NCBI RefSeq assembly: GCF_002895435.1 | Contig: NZ_POYJ01000001.1 | Span: 310,001-374,000, forward strand | Direction: 5' to 3' | DNA length: 64,000 bases | From: Aquimarina sediminis | GTDB taxonomy: Bacteria > Bacteroidota > Bacteroidia > Flavobacteriales > Flavobacteriaceae | Shown: positions 1 through 8,621 of the stretch, piece by piece | Position numbering within the stretch: position 1 is the stretch's first letter | Layout of the letters: each line of letters opens with the position of its first letter | Program-made: the position numbers and the translations under genes | Notes under the pieces: model-generated | Databases searched by the model: none | Told to the model about the DNA's origin: nothing | The model's input: only the letters and a program-made list of their open reading frames with translations

Positions 1-1
1 T

Positions 2-1000
2 CAACATTTAAGTAGATATAGATCTCCAATGCTAAGAGGATTTCAACTATGGGAATCTAATATTGGATATATAGACCTTGCTTTTTTTGGAGGTGCAGAT
101 TTTCATAGAGCAAAGATAGATGCTGTTATGAAAGAAATGCAGGTAGCAGATGCAATCATTATTGATATGAGAAGAAATGGAGGAGGAAGCCCTGAGACTG
201 TAAACTACTTGAGTAGTTATTTCTTTAATGAAAAATTATTGCTAAACAGTATATATTCAAGAGCAAATGATCATACAGAAAAATTGTGGGTAGTGGATGT
301 AAAAGGAATAAAAAGACCTAAAGTTCCGGTTTATATTCTAACAAGCGATTATACCTTTTCTGGAGCCGAAGACTTTTCATATACTATGCAAAGTAGAGGT
401 AGAGCAACCATAATAGGAGAGGTTACCGGTGGAGGTGCACACCCAACAAGAGGTTTTTCTCTTGACAAAGGTTATAGAATCGGAATACCATATGCCAGAA
501 CTATAAATACTGTAACCAAAACCAATTGGGAAGGTGTAGGGGTGCAGCCAGATATCAAAATGGATGCAGATGAAGCTTTAGAGAAGGCAAAAGAACTAGC
601 AAAAATAAAAGCAATAGCCTATAGAGATTCATTCTTTAAACCATTAGAGAAAGCTCTTAGTGACTTAGAAAATAAAAAAGGAAAAAATACGCAAGGTGCT
701 GAAGTACACAATCAGTTAGAAAGATTAATTAAGGCAAATATGATAGATGAAGGGGAGATAAATAACTTAGGATATGTATATCTACAAAGAAAGAATATGC
801 AAGTAGCTTTGGTAATTTTTAAAACTAATACTTCATTGTTTCCTCATTCTGCAAATACATGGGATAGCTTAGCCGAAGCCTATTTAGGAATGGAAAATAA
901 GGATATGGCAATTAAATATTATAATAAAGTGATCAAAATGGATCCAGATGGTGTTGGACAAAATGCACAAGAAATGTTAAAAAGAATTAGCGCCCAATAA
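2..1000 (+). CDS. S41 family peptidase, 5'-truncated by the window
   Basis: The reading frame is open from base 2, so the gene starts outside the window; the ATG at 29 is internal. The visible part holds the C-terminal half of an S41 (tail-specific protease-like) catalytic domain: a strand-rich region with IIIDMRRNGGG, the nucleophile region YTFSGAEDF (Ser before Gly-x-Glu), GEVTGGGAHP, and the closing strand WEGVGVQPDI. About 120 further residues look like TPR helices (NTWDSLAEAYLGMENKDMAIKYYNKVIKMDPDG). In Flavobacteria such proteins are usually secreted, but the signal peptide would lie outside the window, so location is inferred. The substrate is unknown. Confidence 0.85.
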   Translation, partial: QHLSRYRSPMLRGFQLWESNIGYIDLAFFGGADFHRAKIDAVMKEMQVADAIIIDMRRNGGGSPETVNYLSSYFFNEKLLLNSIYSRANDHTEKLWVVDVKGIKRPKVPVYILTSDYTFSGAEDFSYTMQSRGRATIIGEVTGGGAHPTRGFSLDKGYRIGIPYARTINTVTKTNWEGVGVQPDIKMDADEALEKAKELAKIKAIAYRDSFFKPLEKALSDLENKKGKNTQGAEVHNQLERLIKANMIDEGEINNLGYVYLQRKNMQVALVIFKTNTSLFPHSANTWDSLAEAYLGMENKDMAIKYYNKVIKMDPDGVGQNAQEMLKRISAQ

Positions 1001-1071
1001 ATAACATGTAGTATGCATCTATAAATAATATAGGAGTAAGGCTATATAATAGCAATTTTTTTAAAACAAAG

Positions 1072-1108
1072 ACCAGATTAGTTTCGTTAGAGACGATCTG
1101 GTTTTTTT
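1072..1108 (+). terminator. Rho-independent terminator after the peptidase gene
   Basis: ACCAGAT (1072-1078) pairs with ATCTGGT (1096-1102), with an inner GTTTC/GAGAC stem, followed by a run of T. It lies downstream of the S41 peptidase and also separates it from the convergent small HTH gene. Confidence 0.85.
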
Positions 1109-1130
1109 ATTTGCTTACCTACCAAAAGGT

Positions 1131-1340
1131 TTATTTTTCTTTATAATCAATAATATCCTTTATTTCTACCCCCATGTAATCTGCAATTTTTTGTAGCCGT
1201 TCAAAGTCTTTTACCAGATCTTTTTTCTTTACAACATAATCTCCTGCCTGTGGACTAACCCCCAAAGCTTTTGAAATACCATACACTGTTTTAGCTCCTT
1301 TACTTCGTTTTAGGAGCTTTTTTAGTTTCCTGTTAATCAT
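1131..1340 (-). CDS. Small helix-turn-helix-like protein (XRE-like), 69 aa
   Basis: The 69-residue product is very basic at the N-terminus. Its core reads like a short Cro/XRE helix-turn-helix (GISKALGVSP, then LQKIADYMGVEIKDIIDY). The family assignment rests on shape, not a strong motif. The gene has a clear minus-strand promoter just upstream (TTTG-N19-TATATTTG in 1346-1376) whose -33 element lies inside a perfect 16-bp palindrome, which fits autoregulation. It is divergent from the secreted-protein gene at 1455. It is likely a real small regulator; its targets are unknown. Confidence 0.6.
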   Translation of the reverse strand: MINRKLKKLLKRSKGAKTVYGISKALGVSPQAGDYVVKKKDLVKDFERLQKIADYMGVEIKDIIDYKEK

Positions 1341-1345
1341 AAGAA

Positions 1346-1377
1346 CAAATATACATATAACATTTGATTAATCAAAT
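1346..1377 (-). promoter_or_regulatory. Promoter of the small HTH gene with palindromic operator
   Basis: On the minus strand, TTTG (plus 1373-1376), 19 bases and TATATTTG (plus 1346-1353) match the Bacteroidetes consensus. The palindrome ATTTGATTAATCAAAT (1362-1377) covers the -33 element, a natural site for the HTH product to bind. Confidence 0.6.
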
Positions 1378-1397
1378 AAAATTTTATTAAAGAAATA

Positions 1398-1428
1398 TTT
1401 GTATATTAAAAAAATGTTTGTATATTCG
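1398..1428 (+). promoter_or_regulatory. Promoter of the secreted-protein gene at 1455
   Basis: TTTG (1398-1401), 19 bases, TATATTCG (1421-1428): one mismatch from the Bacteroidetes -33/-7 consensus. The string GTATATT recurs within it. Confidence 0.5.
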
Positions 1429-1454
1429 TAGCATACAAATCAAATCATCTAACT

Positions 1455-1808
1455 ATGAAACTTTTATTAGCAATAGCAGTGTTTTGCGTATCTTTTGGTT
1501 ATGCTTCGACACCTACTACTGAGCCTACCTCATTTGATAAAAAAGAAAAAACTGAGAAAGAAAAAACTGTAGAAGGTAATGCTTCACAGAAGAAGAATCT
1601 TCACTCAATTAAGAAATGGAAAATGACCATTGAGTACACTAATGGTAATTCAATTTCAAAAACTATTGTGGTTAGTAAGAATTCTAAATTAAGTGCATTA
1701 GAAACAGCTTTTGAAGAAGCAGAAAAGCATTTAAAAAATATAAAAAATGTAAAAGAATATAGTGTTTCTCCGATGACAGACTCTTATGTGTTGCTTGCGG
1801 GACATTAA
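1455..1808 (+). CDS. Secreted protein of unknown function, 117 aa
   Basis: I do not recognise a family. The ATG at 1455 is followed by a typical signal peptide (MKLLLAIAVFCVSFGYAS), then a Lys/Glu/Thr-rich linker of about 30 residues and a small alpha/beta-looking C-terminal part (KKWKMTIEYTNGNSISKTIVV). It is preceded by its own promoter and followed by a strong palindromic terminator, so it is probably monocistronic. Export is inferred from the signal peptide. Confidence 0.7.
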   Translation: MKLLLAIAVFCVSFGYASTPTTEPTSFDKKEKTEKEKTVEGNASQKKNLHSIKKWKMTIEYTNGNSISKTIVVSKNSKLSALETAFEEAEKHLKNIKNVKEYSVSPMTDSYVLLAGH

Positions 1809-1844
1809 CATATAATCAATACCCTAAACTTACCTACATGAATA

Positions 1845-1876
1845 AAGAAAGACCGCTATATAGTGGTCTTTCTTTA
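1845..1876. terminator. Near-perfect palindromic terminator
   Basis: AAAGAAAGACC and GGTCTTTCTTT flank CTATATAG. The 32-bp palindrome has a T-rich end in both directions, so it could terminate transcripts from either strand. Confidence 0.8.
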
Positions 1877-1944
1877 TGTATAGTAGAGCGGATTTCTATC
1901 AAGAATAATACTTAACTTTCAAAATTCTATTTTACTATATCATT

Positions 1945-2511
1945 ATGAATAAAATATATGTTTTTATTTTTCTATTATGTAGTTGTACAATTTCTTTCTC
2001 TCAAGAAGTAAATGAAACTCAGCAATTTTGGAATTCTTTACAAGCCTTATGTGGGAAATCCTTTGAAGGAACGCTAGAATTACCAATTGAAGATGAAAAG
2101 TTTGGAGGAAAACGATTGCTTATGCATGTCCGCTATTGTAGTGATACTATTATAAAAATTCCCTTTTTTGTAGGAGAAGATAAGTCCAGAACTTGGATAC
2201 TAACCTACAAGAGCGATCGTATAACATTAAAACATGATCATAGGCATAAAGATGGATCAGAGGATAAAATCACTCAATATGGAGGGACCACCACAAATGC
2301 GGGGCAGAAAAATATACAAATATTTCCTGCCGATGAAGAAACAAAAGTTATGATTCCCGCTGCCTCTACTAATGTTTGGTGGATTACTTTAGATGAAAAT
2401 GAGTTTACCTATAATTTAAGACGTATTGGTACTTCTCGAGTATTTAGAGTAGTCATGGATATAACAAAACCAGTAAACACTCCTGAAGCTCCATGGGGGT
2501 GGAAAGAATAA
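1945..2511 (+). CDS. Secreted protein of unknown function, 188 aa
   Basis: A signal peptide is visible (MNKIYVFIFLLCSCTISFSQ). The mature part is beta-rich with alternating hydrophobic residues, contains the His-rich stretch HDHRHKDGSEDK, and ends with an aromatic tail (APWGWKE). The family is not recognised; a small lipocalin-like or beta-barrel fold is possible but not shown. A cysteine in the signal region (LLCSC) could make it a lipoprotein, but the SFSQ site fits ordinary cleavage better. It stands alone between a terminator and a convergent gene. Confidence 0.65.
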   Translation: MNKIYVFIFLLCSCTISFSQEVNETQQFWNSLQALCGKSFEGTLELPIEDEKFGGKRLLMHVRYCSDTIIKIPFFVGEDKSRTWILTYKSDRITLKHDHRHKDGSEDKITQYGGTTTNAGQKNIQIFPADEETKVMIPAASTNVWWITLDENEFTYNLRRIGTSRVFRVVMDITKPVNTPEAPWGWKE

Positions 2512-2552
2512 TGAAATGATACCGAACTGTACAGAGAAATTATAGAATAAAT

Positions 2553-2879
2553 TTAAGCCATTTCTCCTTCTCCAACTGGTTCATTACCAGTAGAAATCCT
2601 TGAATTATTAAAATTATTATCATTATTGAAGTAAACATAAATTGGGTTCTCGTTTCTAAGCATGTCTATTAGATGCTGTAGCTGATCATGGTGATAATAA
2701 AAACTATAGTATGATCCTGTGTTGGTAGCAGCAGGTAGTACTGCATTAGGACCCTCTTTAAACCAGACTGAACAAACTTGCCCTGTAGCTCCTTTTAAAA
2801 TTAGATTGGATTTTCCGTTATTTCTTGATGACCAATTATAGTATGAATACGATTCTACTTGAAAAGATGATTTTGCCAT
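2553..2879 (-). CDS. Hypothetical protein, 108 aa
   Basis: A minus-strand ORF with normal codon use and no signal peptide. The sequence is rich in Tyr, Asn and Ser (QVESYSYYNWSSRNNGKSN) and predicted beta-stranded. The family is not recognised. It is convergent with the secreted protein gene that ends at 2511 and monocistronic. Confidence 0.55.
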   Translation of the reverse strand: MAKSSFQVESYSYYNWSSRNNGKSNLILKGATGQVCSVWFKEGPNAVLPAATNTGSYYSFYYHHDQLQHLIDMLRNENPIYVYFNNDNNFNNSRISTGNEPVGEGEMA

Positions 2880-3147
2880 GATTTGTAATGTATTTGTTTG
2901 GTCAAATATATAATCTATAATTGCAGAGGGAAAGGGTTGAAAGACTGATTTTTATAAGTTAAAACACTTGTTTTTAGATTGATACGCATAATGGGGTTTA
3001 GCTGATGTATTGTTCTGTAAAGCTATTATTTATTATTACCGTTGTCATTTGACGAGTATCTATTTCTCATATAAATTAAATATACTGATGGTTTTGTAGT
3101 ATTTTGTTGCAATGATGATATACAAGTCTTTTTATAATGTTTATCGA

Positions 3148-3684
3148 ATGGAAGCAATCCAAGAATTAAAAAATAATCTAGAAGAAAAAGGAATTCTTAC
3201 CAAAACTAAGATTTTAGAAAGGGATGAATATTTGAATAGCTCTGGTAAGAACAATACAAATTTATATTTTGTTGTAAAAGGAAGCTTGAGGGTCTTTTTT
3301 GTTAATGATTTTGAGGAGTATATTTTGTATTTTGGTTATAAACGATCTCTAATAACTACATTAGATTCTTTTTTTTCTGAGCAAGCATCCCAATTAAAAA
3401 TTCAGGCACTAAAGAAAACTACTGTACATTATATCTCAAAAAGAGAGTTTATGGAGTTTATAACTGATAATCCAGAAAATTTGCATTTATGGCATAAAAT
3501 ACTTCAAGAACTTATTCTTTTGCAAACAGAAAGAGAGATAGATCTTTTGATTTCATCACCAATTAAGCGTTATAAGAGAGTATTAAAACGGAGACCACAA
3601 TTATTTCAAGAAATTCCGCATAAATACATAGCATCTTATTTACGCATGGCTCCTGAAACATTATCAAGAGTAAAAAAATATTGA
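3148..3684 (+). CDS. Crp/Fnr-type transcriptional regulator
   Basis: The N-terminal 120 residues match the cyclic-nucleotide-binding-like beta-roll of Bacteroidetes Crp/Fnr proteins (NLYFVVKGSLRVFF, then YILYFGYKRSLITTLDSFF). The C-terminus has a winged-helix recognition segment (QEIPHKYIASYLRMAPETLSRVKK). The ATG at 3148 (MEAIQELKNN) suits the family better than the in-frame ATG at 3112, which adds a non-conserved MMIYKSFYNVYR. The effector is unknown; many members in this phylum do not bind cAMP. The GNAT gene follows on the same strand and may be co-transcribed. Confidence 0.8.
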   Translation: MEAIQELKNNLEEKGILTKTKILERDEYLNSSGKNNTNLYFVVKGSLRVFFVNDFEEYILYFGYKRSLITTLDSFFSEQASQLKIQALKKTTVHYISKREFMEFITDNPENLHLWHKILQELILLQTEREIDLLISSPIKRYKRVLKRRPQLFQEIPHKYIASYLRMAPETLSRVKKY

Positions 3685-3750
3685 TTTCAATCAAGTATTG
3701 TCTTTTTTTTAAATGGTTATTTTGTAAAAATGCTATAACATATTTGATAC

Positions 3751-4272
3751 ATGAAAAATTACCTGGTTGAATTATTGGATGTAAAAAGGAGTGAAGCTTT
3801 TTTTCAATTAATCGATAGAAATCGAAATCGATTAGAGGATTTTTTTGCAGGAACTGTTTGTTATACCAAAACATTGGAGGATACTATAAGCTATTGCCTA
3901 GAAGTGGATAAGAAAATTAAAAATAAATCTTATTTTCCATATGTTATTATAGAGAAGGATACTCAAAAATTTGTAGGTTTTATAGATGTTAAAAACATAG
4001 ATTGGAGCATACCAAAAGCAGAACTAGGAGCTTTTATTGATTCACAATATGAAGGACAAGGGATTATAACAAATACAATATCTCAACTTATTGATGATAT
4101 TGTAAATGAGCATGAATTTAAAAAACTACTTTGTCGGATTTCTAGTAGAAATAAGAGAAGTATTAATGTAGCATTAAATAGTGGCTTCAAATTGGAAGGA
4201 ACTATTCGATGCGATTATAAGACAACAAGAGGTGAAATCGTTGATCTAAACTACTATGGCAAAGTGTTTTGA
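3751..4272 (+). CDS. GNAT family N-acetyltransferase (RimJ/RimL-like)
   Basis: The 173-residue product has the GNAT layout: a central beta strand (PKAELGAFIDSQYEGQGIIT) carrying a degenerate acetyl-CoA pyrophosphate loop (QYEGQG), then VALNSGFKLEGTIRCDYKTTRGEIVDLNYYGKVF, the typical end of RimJ/RimL-type enzymes that acetylate protein N-termini or small amines. The substrate cannot be told from sequence. Confidence 0.85.
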   Translation: MKNYLVELLDVKRSEAFFQLIDRNRNRLEDFFAGTVCYTKTLEDTISYCLEVDKKIKNKSYFPYVIIEKDTQKFVGFIDVKNIDWSIPKAELGAFIDSQYEGQGIITNTISQLIDDIVNEHEFKKLLCRISSRNKRSINVALNSGFKLEGTIRCDYKTTRGEIVDLNYYGKVF

Positions 4273-4350
4273 AGCCGCTATTTTTTATGATCTTAAATAA
4301 AATTGAGGATTAAATTTCTGTTAAACAAAATTCTTTAGATCAATTTTTTG

Positions 4351-4358
4351 TAAATTTG
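4351..4358 (+). promoter_or_regulatory. -7 promoter box upstream of the metal locus
   Basis: TAAATTTG is a perfect TAnnTTTG box, 9 bases before the ATG at 4368. The expected -33 TTG is not clear, so the promoter may need an activator such as the AraC-type regulator at 10482. Confidence 0.4.
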
Positions 4359-4367
4359 TTTTGTAAA

Positions 4368-4784
4368 ATGAAAAAGGGTATCCACAAAATATGCGCAATT
4401 CTAATGACACTAGTAGTGATGTTCTCTACTATGTCATTTACTTTGGATCTACATTATTGTGGTAGAACTTTGGTAGATGTTGCTTTATTCAAAGAAGCAA
4501 AAACCTGTGGTATGGAACTTCAAGCTACGGATTCTACATTCTGTCCTATAACAAAAAAAGGTTGTTGCACAGATAAGCAATTCGCTTTTGAAGGGCAAGA
4601 TGAGCTTCAGCATACCTTATTTGATAAGATTACCTTTGAGCAACAGGTTTTTGTTGCATCTTTTTACTATTCATATATTGACCTCTTTACTAATGTCGAT
4701 AATAGCGTAATTTCTTTTAAGGAGTATCCACCTCCTTTGCTAATTAAAGATATATACGTTCTTTATGAGACTTTCCTAATTTGA
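4368..4784 (+). CDS. HYC_CC_PP family protein, metal-locus associated
   Basis: The three name-giving motifs of this Bacteroidetes family are present: HYC in LDLHYCGRTL, CC in KKGCCTDKQ, and PP in KEYPPPLL. The N-terminus is a signal peptide or membrane segment (ICAILMTLVVMFSTMSFTL). Members sit beside CusA/CzcA efflux genes, as here, and are thought to be small periplasmic metal-handling proteins; the exact role is unknown. The start is the ATG at 4368, supported by the -7 box immediately upstream; the longer frame starts with TTG inside the promoter. Confidence 0.85.
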   Translation: MKKGIHKICAILMTLVVMFSTMSFTLDLHYCGRTLVDVALFKEAKTCGMELQATDSTFCPITKKGCCTDKQFAFEGQDELQHTLFDKITFEQQVFVASFYYSYIDLFTNVDNSVISFKEYPPPLLIKDIYVLYETFLI

Positions 4785-4886
4785 TTTATTGGATGATTAA
4801 GTTATACCCAGTGTAGATTCATTTGGGCTAAGTTGTTGTTTGTCATTTATAAACAGCAGTTTTACTAATTATTTAATAATCAAAAT

Positions 4887-7800
4887 ATGCTAAACAAAAG
4901 CATTAAATTTCTTATCGAAAATAAACTGGTTGCAGTTCTATTATTAGCTCTTTTTGTAGGGTGGGGCGTTGTCAATGCTCCTTTTGGATGGGAGACGGGT
5001 ATTTTGCCAAGTGATCCCGTAGCAGTAGACGCTATTCCTGATATTGGCGAAAATCAGCAAATTGTTTTTACAAAATGGCAAGGAAGATCTCCGCAGGATA
5101 TAGAAGATCAAATAACATATCCATTAACCTCTTCTCTTTTGGGAGTACCTGGTGTAAAAACTGTGCGTAGTTCCTCGATGTTTGGCTTTTCTAGTATTTA
5201 TATAATTTTTGAAGAGGACATAGAATTCTATTGGAGTCGTAGCCGTATTCTCGAAAAGCTTAATTCACTACCTGGTGGTTTACTCCCAGATGGAGTAAAC
5301 CCTACCTTAGGACCAGATGCAACAGGATTAGGTCAGATATTTTGGTATACCTTAGAAGGGCGAGACGAAAATGGAAATGTAACCGGCGGCTGGGATTTGC
5401 ATGAACTTAGAAGTGTTCAGGATTATTATGTTAAATATGCTTTATCATCTGCCAGCGGGGTGTCTGAAGTAGCATCTATAGGGGGGTATGTGCAAGAATA
5501 TCAAGTAGATGTTAATCCAGAACTAATGAAACAATATAATATTGGTTTAAATGATATTGTTAAAGCAGTCAAGCAGTCAAACCGTGATATAGGAGCCCAA
5601 ACTTTAGAAATTAATCAGGCAGAATATCTTGTTCGTGGATTGGGGTATATTAAATCTATTGCAGATATTCAAAACGCTGTAATATCCTCAGAAGAATTTA
5701 CATCTATACGTATTAAAGACGTTGCCAAAGTCAATTTGGGTCCTGCAACCAGAAGAGGGATACTTGATAAAGAAGGGGCCGAAGTAGTTGGGGGAGTAGT
5801 GATAGCTAGATATGGGGCAAATCCAATGGAGGTGATTAATAATGTAAAAGACAAAATTGCTGAGCTTAGTGCAGGACTACCATCAAAACAATTAAAAGAT
5901 GGACGTACATCACAATTAACCATTGTTCCTTTTTATGATCGAACAGAGCTTATTCAAGAAACATTAGGTACACTTAATGAAGCATTGACATTAGAAATTC
6001 TCATAACTTTTCTGGTTATAATTATAATGGTGTTTAATTTAAGAGCATCAATTCTTATTTCGGGACTTTTGCCAGTTGCGGTATTAATGGTGTTTATAGC
6101 AATGAAATTCTTTGATGTAGATGCTAATATTGTAGCATTATCAGGTATTGCAATTGCAATTGGTACAATGGTAGATGTTGGAGTAATATTGTCTGAAAAT
6201 ATGATTAGACACCTTGATGATAATAAAAATAGTCTTCCAATTAATACCGTTATTTATAATGCTACATCCGAGGTTTCTGGAGCAATACTTACCGCAGTAC
6301 TAACTACAATTATTAGCTTTATACCAGTGTTTACAATGATTGGCGCAGAAGGAAAACTGTTTAGACCTTTAGCTTTTACCAAAACAATGGCGTTAACAGC
6401 ATCTATTATAGTAGCACTATTTATGATCCCTCCGTTTGCAGCTTTTTTATTCAAAAAGAAAAATATAAAAACATCAATAAGTTATAGTATTAATGGTATT
6501 ATAGTTTTATTGGGTAGTGTAGCAATTTTCTATGGGTCGTGGCTGGGAGTGATTCTAATAGTGTTTGGAGGAACGGCTATTCTTGGTTTAAAAAATGTGC
6601 TTTCGCAAAAACAAAGGAATTTAATAAATATTGTAATTTCTGCAACTACAATACTGTTTTTATTAGCAGAATACTGGCGACCTCTAGGAGTGGATAAAAA
6701 TATTTTCTGGAACCTTGTTTTTGTAGGAATAATATGTTTCGGGTTATTAGGAACTTTCACATTATTTCGAAAATATTATACCAAAATACTACAATGGGCA
6801 TTAAAAAATAAAATAATGTTTTTGTCATTGCCTACGCTTATTGTGATCTTTGGCTTTTTAATAATGAATACTACAGGAAAAGAATTTATGCCTTCGCTCA
6901 ATGAGGGATCATTTCTTTTAATGCCAACCACTTTACCCCATGCAGGTATAGATGAGAGTAAACGTATCTTAAAACAATTAGATATGGCGGTAGCAAATAT
7001 TCCTGAAGTCAATACTGTAGTGGGGAAAGCAGGTAGAATAGAATCAGCCCTTGATCCGGCTCCCTTATCGATGTATGAAAATATCATTTTATACAAACCA
7101 GAGTACATGCTTAATGAAAAAGGAGAAAGACAGCGATATAAAGTTGATGATGATGGTTTTTTTGTGGGAAAAGATGGAAGTTTAATTTATAACCAGAATT
7201 ATGATATCGATTCAAACGTTCTAAAAAAAGCTTCAAAAACAAAGTACTTTGCTATTAATAAAGAAAATCTTATTACTGATCATAATGGTGAGTTTTATCG
7301 TAATTGGAGACCAGAGATACGATCTGCAGATGATATTTGGAATCAAATAGTAAAAGTTACCAAGCTCCCCGGGGTAACCTCTGCGCCCAAATTACAACCC
7401 ATAGAGACACGGTTAATTATGTTACAAACGGGTATGAGAGCACCAATGGGAATAAAGGTAAAAGGACAAGATTTAAAACAAATTGAAGCTTTTGGAATCC
7501 AATTAGAAACCATTTTAAAAGAAGTCGAGGGAGTAAAAAATGAAGCCGTTTTTGCAGATCGTATTGTTGGAAAACCATATTTGCTAATTGATATTGATAG
7601 AGAACAGCTGGTGCGTTATGGAGTATCAATCGAACAGGTACAACAAGTACTCGAAGTAGCAGTAGGAGGGATGCCACTTACTCAAACTGTTGAAGGAAGA
7701 GAACGCTATGAAGTGCGTGTACGTTACCCTAGAGAACTTAGATCTAATCCATCTGATCTCGAAACTATTTATGTACCGGTCGAAAAAGGAAATCCAATAC

Positions 7801-8621
7801 CACTAAGTGAGCTAGTTACTATTAGATATCAAAAAGGACCGCAGGTCATTAAAAGTGAAGATACCTTCCTTGTTGGATATGTATTATTTGATAAATTGGA
7901 TGGTTTTGCAGAAGTTAATGTGGTTCAAAATGCCCAAAAACTAATAAAAGATAAGATTGAAAAAGGAGAACTTATAATACCAAAAGGAATAAATTATCAA
8001 TTTACAGGTACTTATGAAAATCAATTAAGAGCAGAAAAAACAATATCAATTGTAGTACCATTGGCGTTGGCTATAATCTTTTTGATTCTTTACTTCCAGT
8101 TTCGTTCAGTAAGTACTTCTTTAATGGTATTTACAGGTATTGCTGTGGCTTTTGCAGGTGGTTTTATTATGATTTGGTTATATGGTCAGAGTTGGTTTTT
8201 AAATATTGATTTCTTCGGAGAAAATATTAGAGATTTGTTCCAGATGCATACTATAAACCTAAGTGTTGCTGTATGGGTAGGTTTTATTGCCCTTTTTGGT
8301 ATTGCTACAGATGATGGTGTGGTAATGGCTACATATCTTACTCAAACTTTTGATAGGAATAAGCCAAAATCTCTGGAAGAAATTAAAGCGTCAGTAATTG
8401 AAGCGGGTGAAAAAAGAATCCGACCTTGTTTGATGACGACAGCAACAACAATTTTGGCATTATTACCAATATTAACATCAACAGGTAGAGGAAGTGATAT
8501 CATGATACCAATGGCAATCCCTTCTTTTGGGGGTATGGGGATAGCGCTAATAACCTTATTTGTTGTTCCTGTATTATTTGGATGGAAAAAAGAAATTGAA
8601 TTTAAACGATTACATAAATGA
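4887..8621 (+). CDS. cusA: CusA/CzcA-type heavy-metal RND efflux pump, inner-membrane subunit
   Basis: The 1244-residue product is a proton-driven RND exporter, probably for Cu(I)/Ag(I) given the neighbouring CopA-like ATPase and CusB-like adaptor. It starts with a membrane segment and the family hallmark of two 6-TM bundles with large periplasmic loops (FGFSSIYIIFEEDIEFYWSRSRILEKL; GIAIAIGTMVDVGVILSEN for TM4; GIATDDGVVMATY for TM10). The loop LQTGMRAPMGIKVKG holds the methionine region that binds metal in CusA. It is about 200 residues longer than E. coli CusA: extra hydrophobic helices follow TM6 (near residues 530-620) and there is an insertion in the second periplasmic loop (near 740-810). 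It overlaps the next gene by 4 bp. Confidence 0.93.
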   Translation: MLNKSIKFLIENKLVAVLLLALFVGWGVVNAPFGWETGILPSDPVAVDAIPDIGENQQIVFTKWQGRSPQDIEDQITYPLTSSLLGVPGVKTVRSSSMFGFSSIYIIFEEDIEFYWSRSRILEKLNSLPGGLLPDGVNPTLGPDATGLGQIFWYTLEGRDENGNVTGGWDLHELRSVQDYYVKYALSSASGVSEVASIGGYVQEYQVDVNPELMKQYNIGLNDIVKAVKQSNRDIGAQTLEINQAEYLVRGLGYIKSIADIQNAVISSEEFTSIRIKDVAKVNLGPATRRGILDKEGAEVVGGVVIARYGANPMEVINNVKDKIAELSAGLPSKQLKDGRTSQLTIVPFYDRTELIQETLGTLNEALTLEILITFLVIIIMVFNLRASILISGLLPVAVLMVFIAMKFFDVDANIVALSGIAIAIGTMVDVGVILSENMIRHLDDNKNSLPINTVIYNATSEVSGAILTAVLTTIISFIPVFTMIGAEGKLFRPLAFTKTMALTASIIVALFMIPPFAAFLFKKKNIKTSISYSINGIIVLLGSVAIFYGSWLGVILIVFGGTAILGLKNVLSQKQRNLINIVISATTILFLLAEYWRPLGVDKNIFWNLVFVGIICFGLLGTFTLFRKYYTKILQWALKNKIMFLSLPTLIVIFGFLIMNTTGKEFMPSLNEGSFLLMPTTLPHAGIDESKRILKQLDMAVANIPEVNTVVGKAGRIESALDPAPLSMYENIILYKPEYMLNEKGERQRYKVDDDGFFVGKDGSLIYNQNYDIDSNVLKKASKTKYFAINKENLITDHNGEFYRNWRPEIRSADDIWNQIVKVTKLPGVTSAPKLQPIETRLIMLQTGMRAPMGIKVKGQDLKQIEAFGIQLETILKEVEGVKNEAVFADRIVGKPYLLIDIDREQLVRYGVSIEQVQQVLEVAVGGMPLTQTVEGRERYEVRVRYPRELRSNPSDLETIYVPVEKGNPIPLSELVTIRYQKGPQVIKSEDTFLVGYVLFDKLDGFAEVNVVQNAQKLIKDKIEKGELIIPKGINYQFTGTYENQLRAEKTISIVVPLALAIIFLILYFQFRSVSTSLMVFTGIAVAFAGGFIMIWLYGQSWFLNIDFFGENIRDLFQMHTINLSVAVWVGFIALFGIATDDGVVMATYLTQTFDRNKPKSLEEIKASVIEAGEKRIRPCLMTTATTILALLPILTSTGRGSDIMIPMAIPSFGGMGIALITLFVVPVLFGWKKEIEFKRLHK

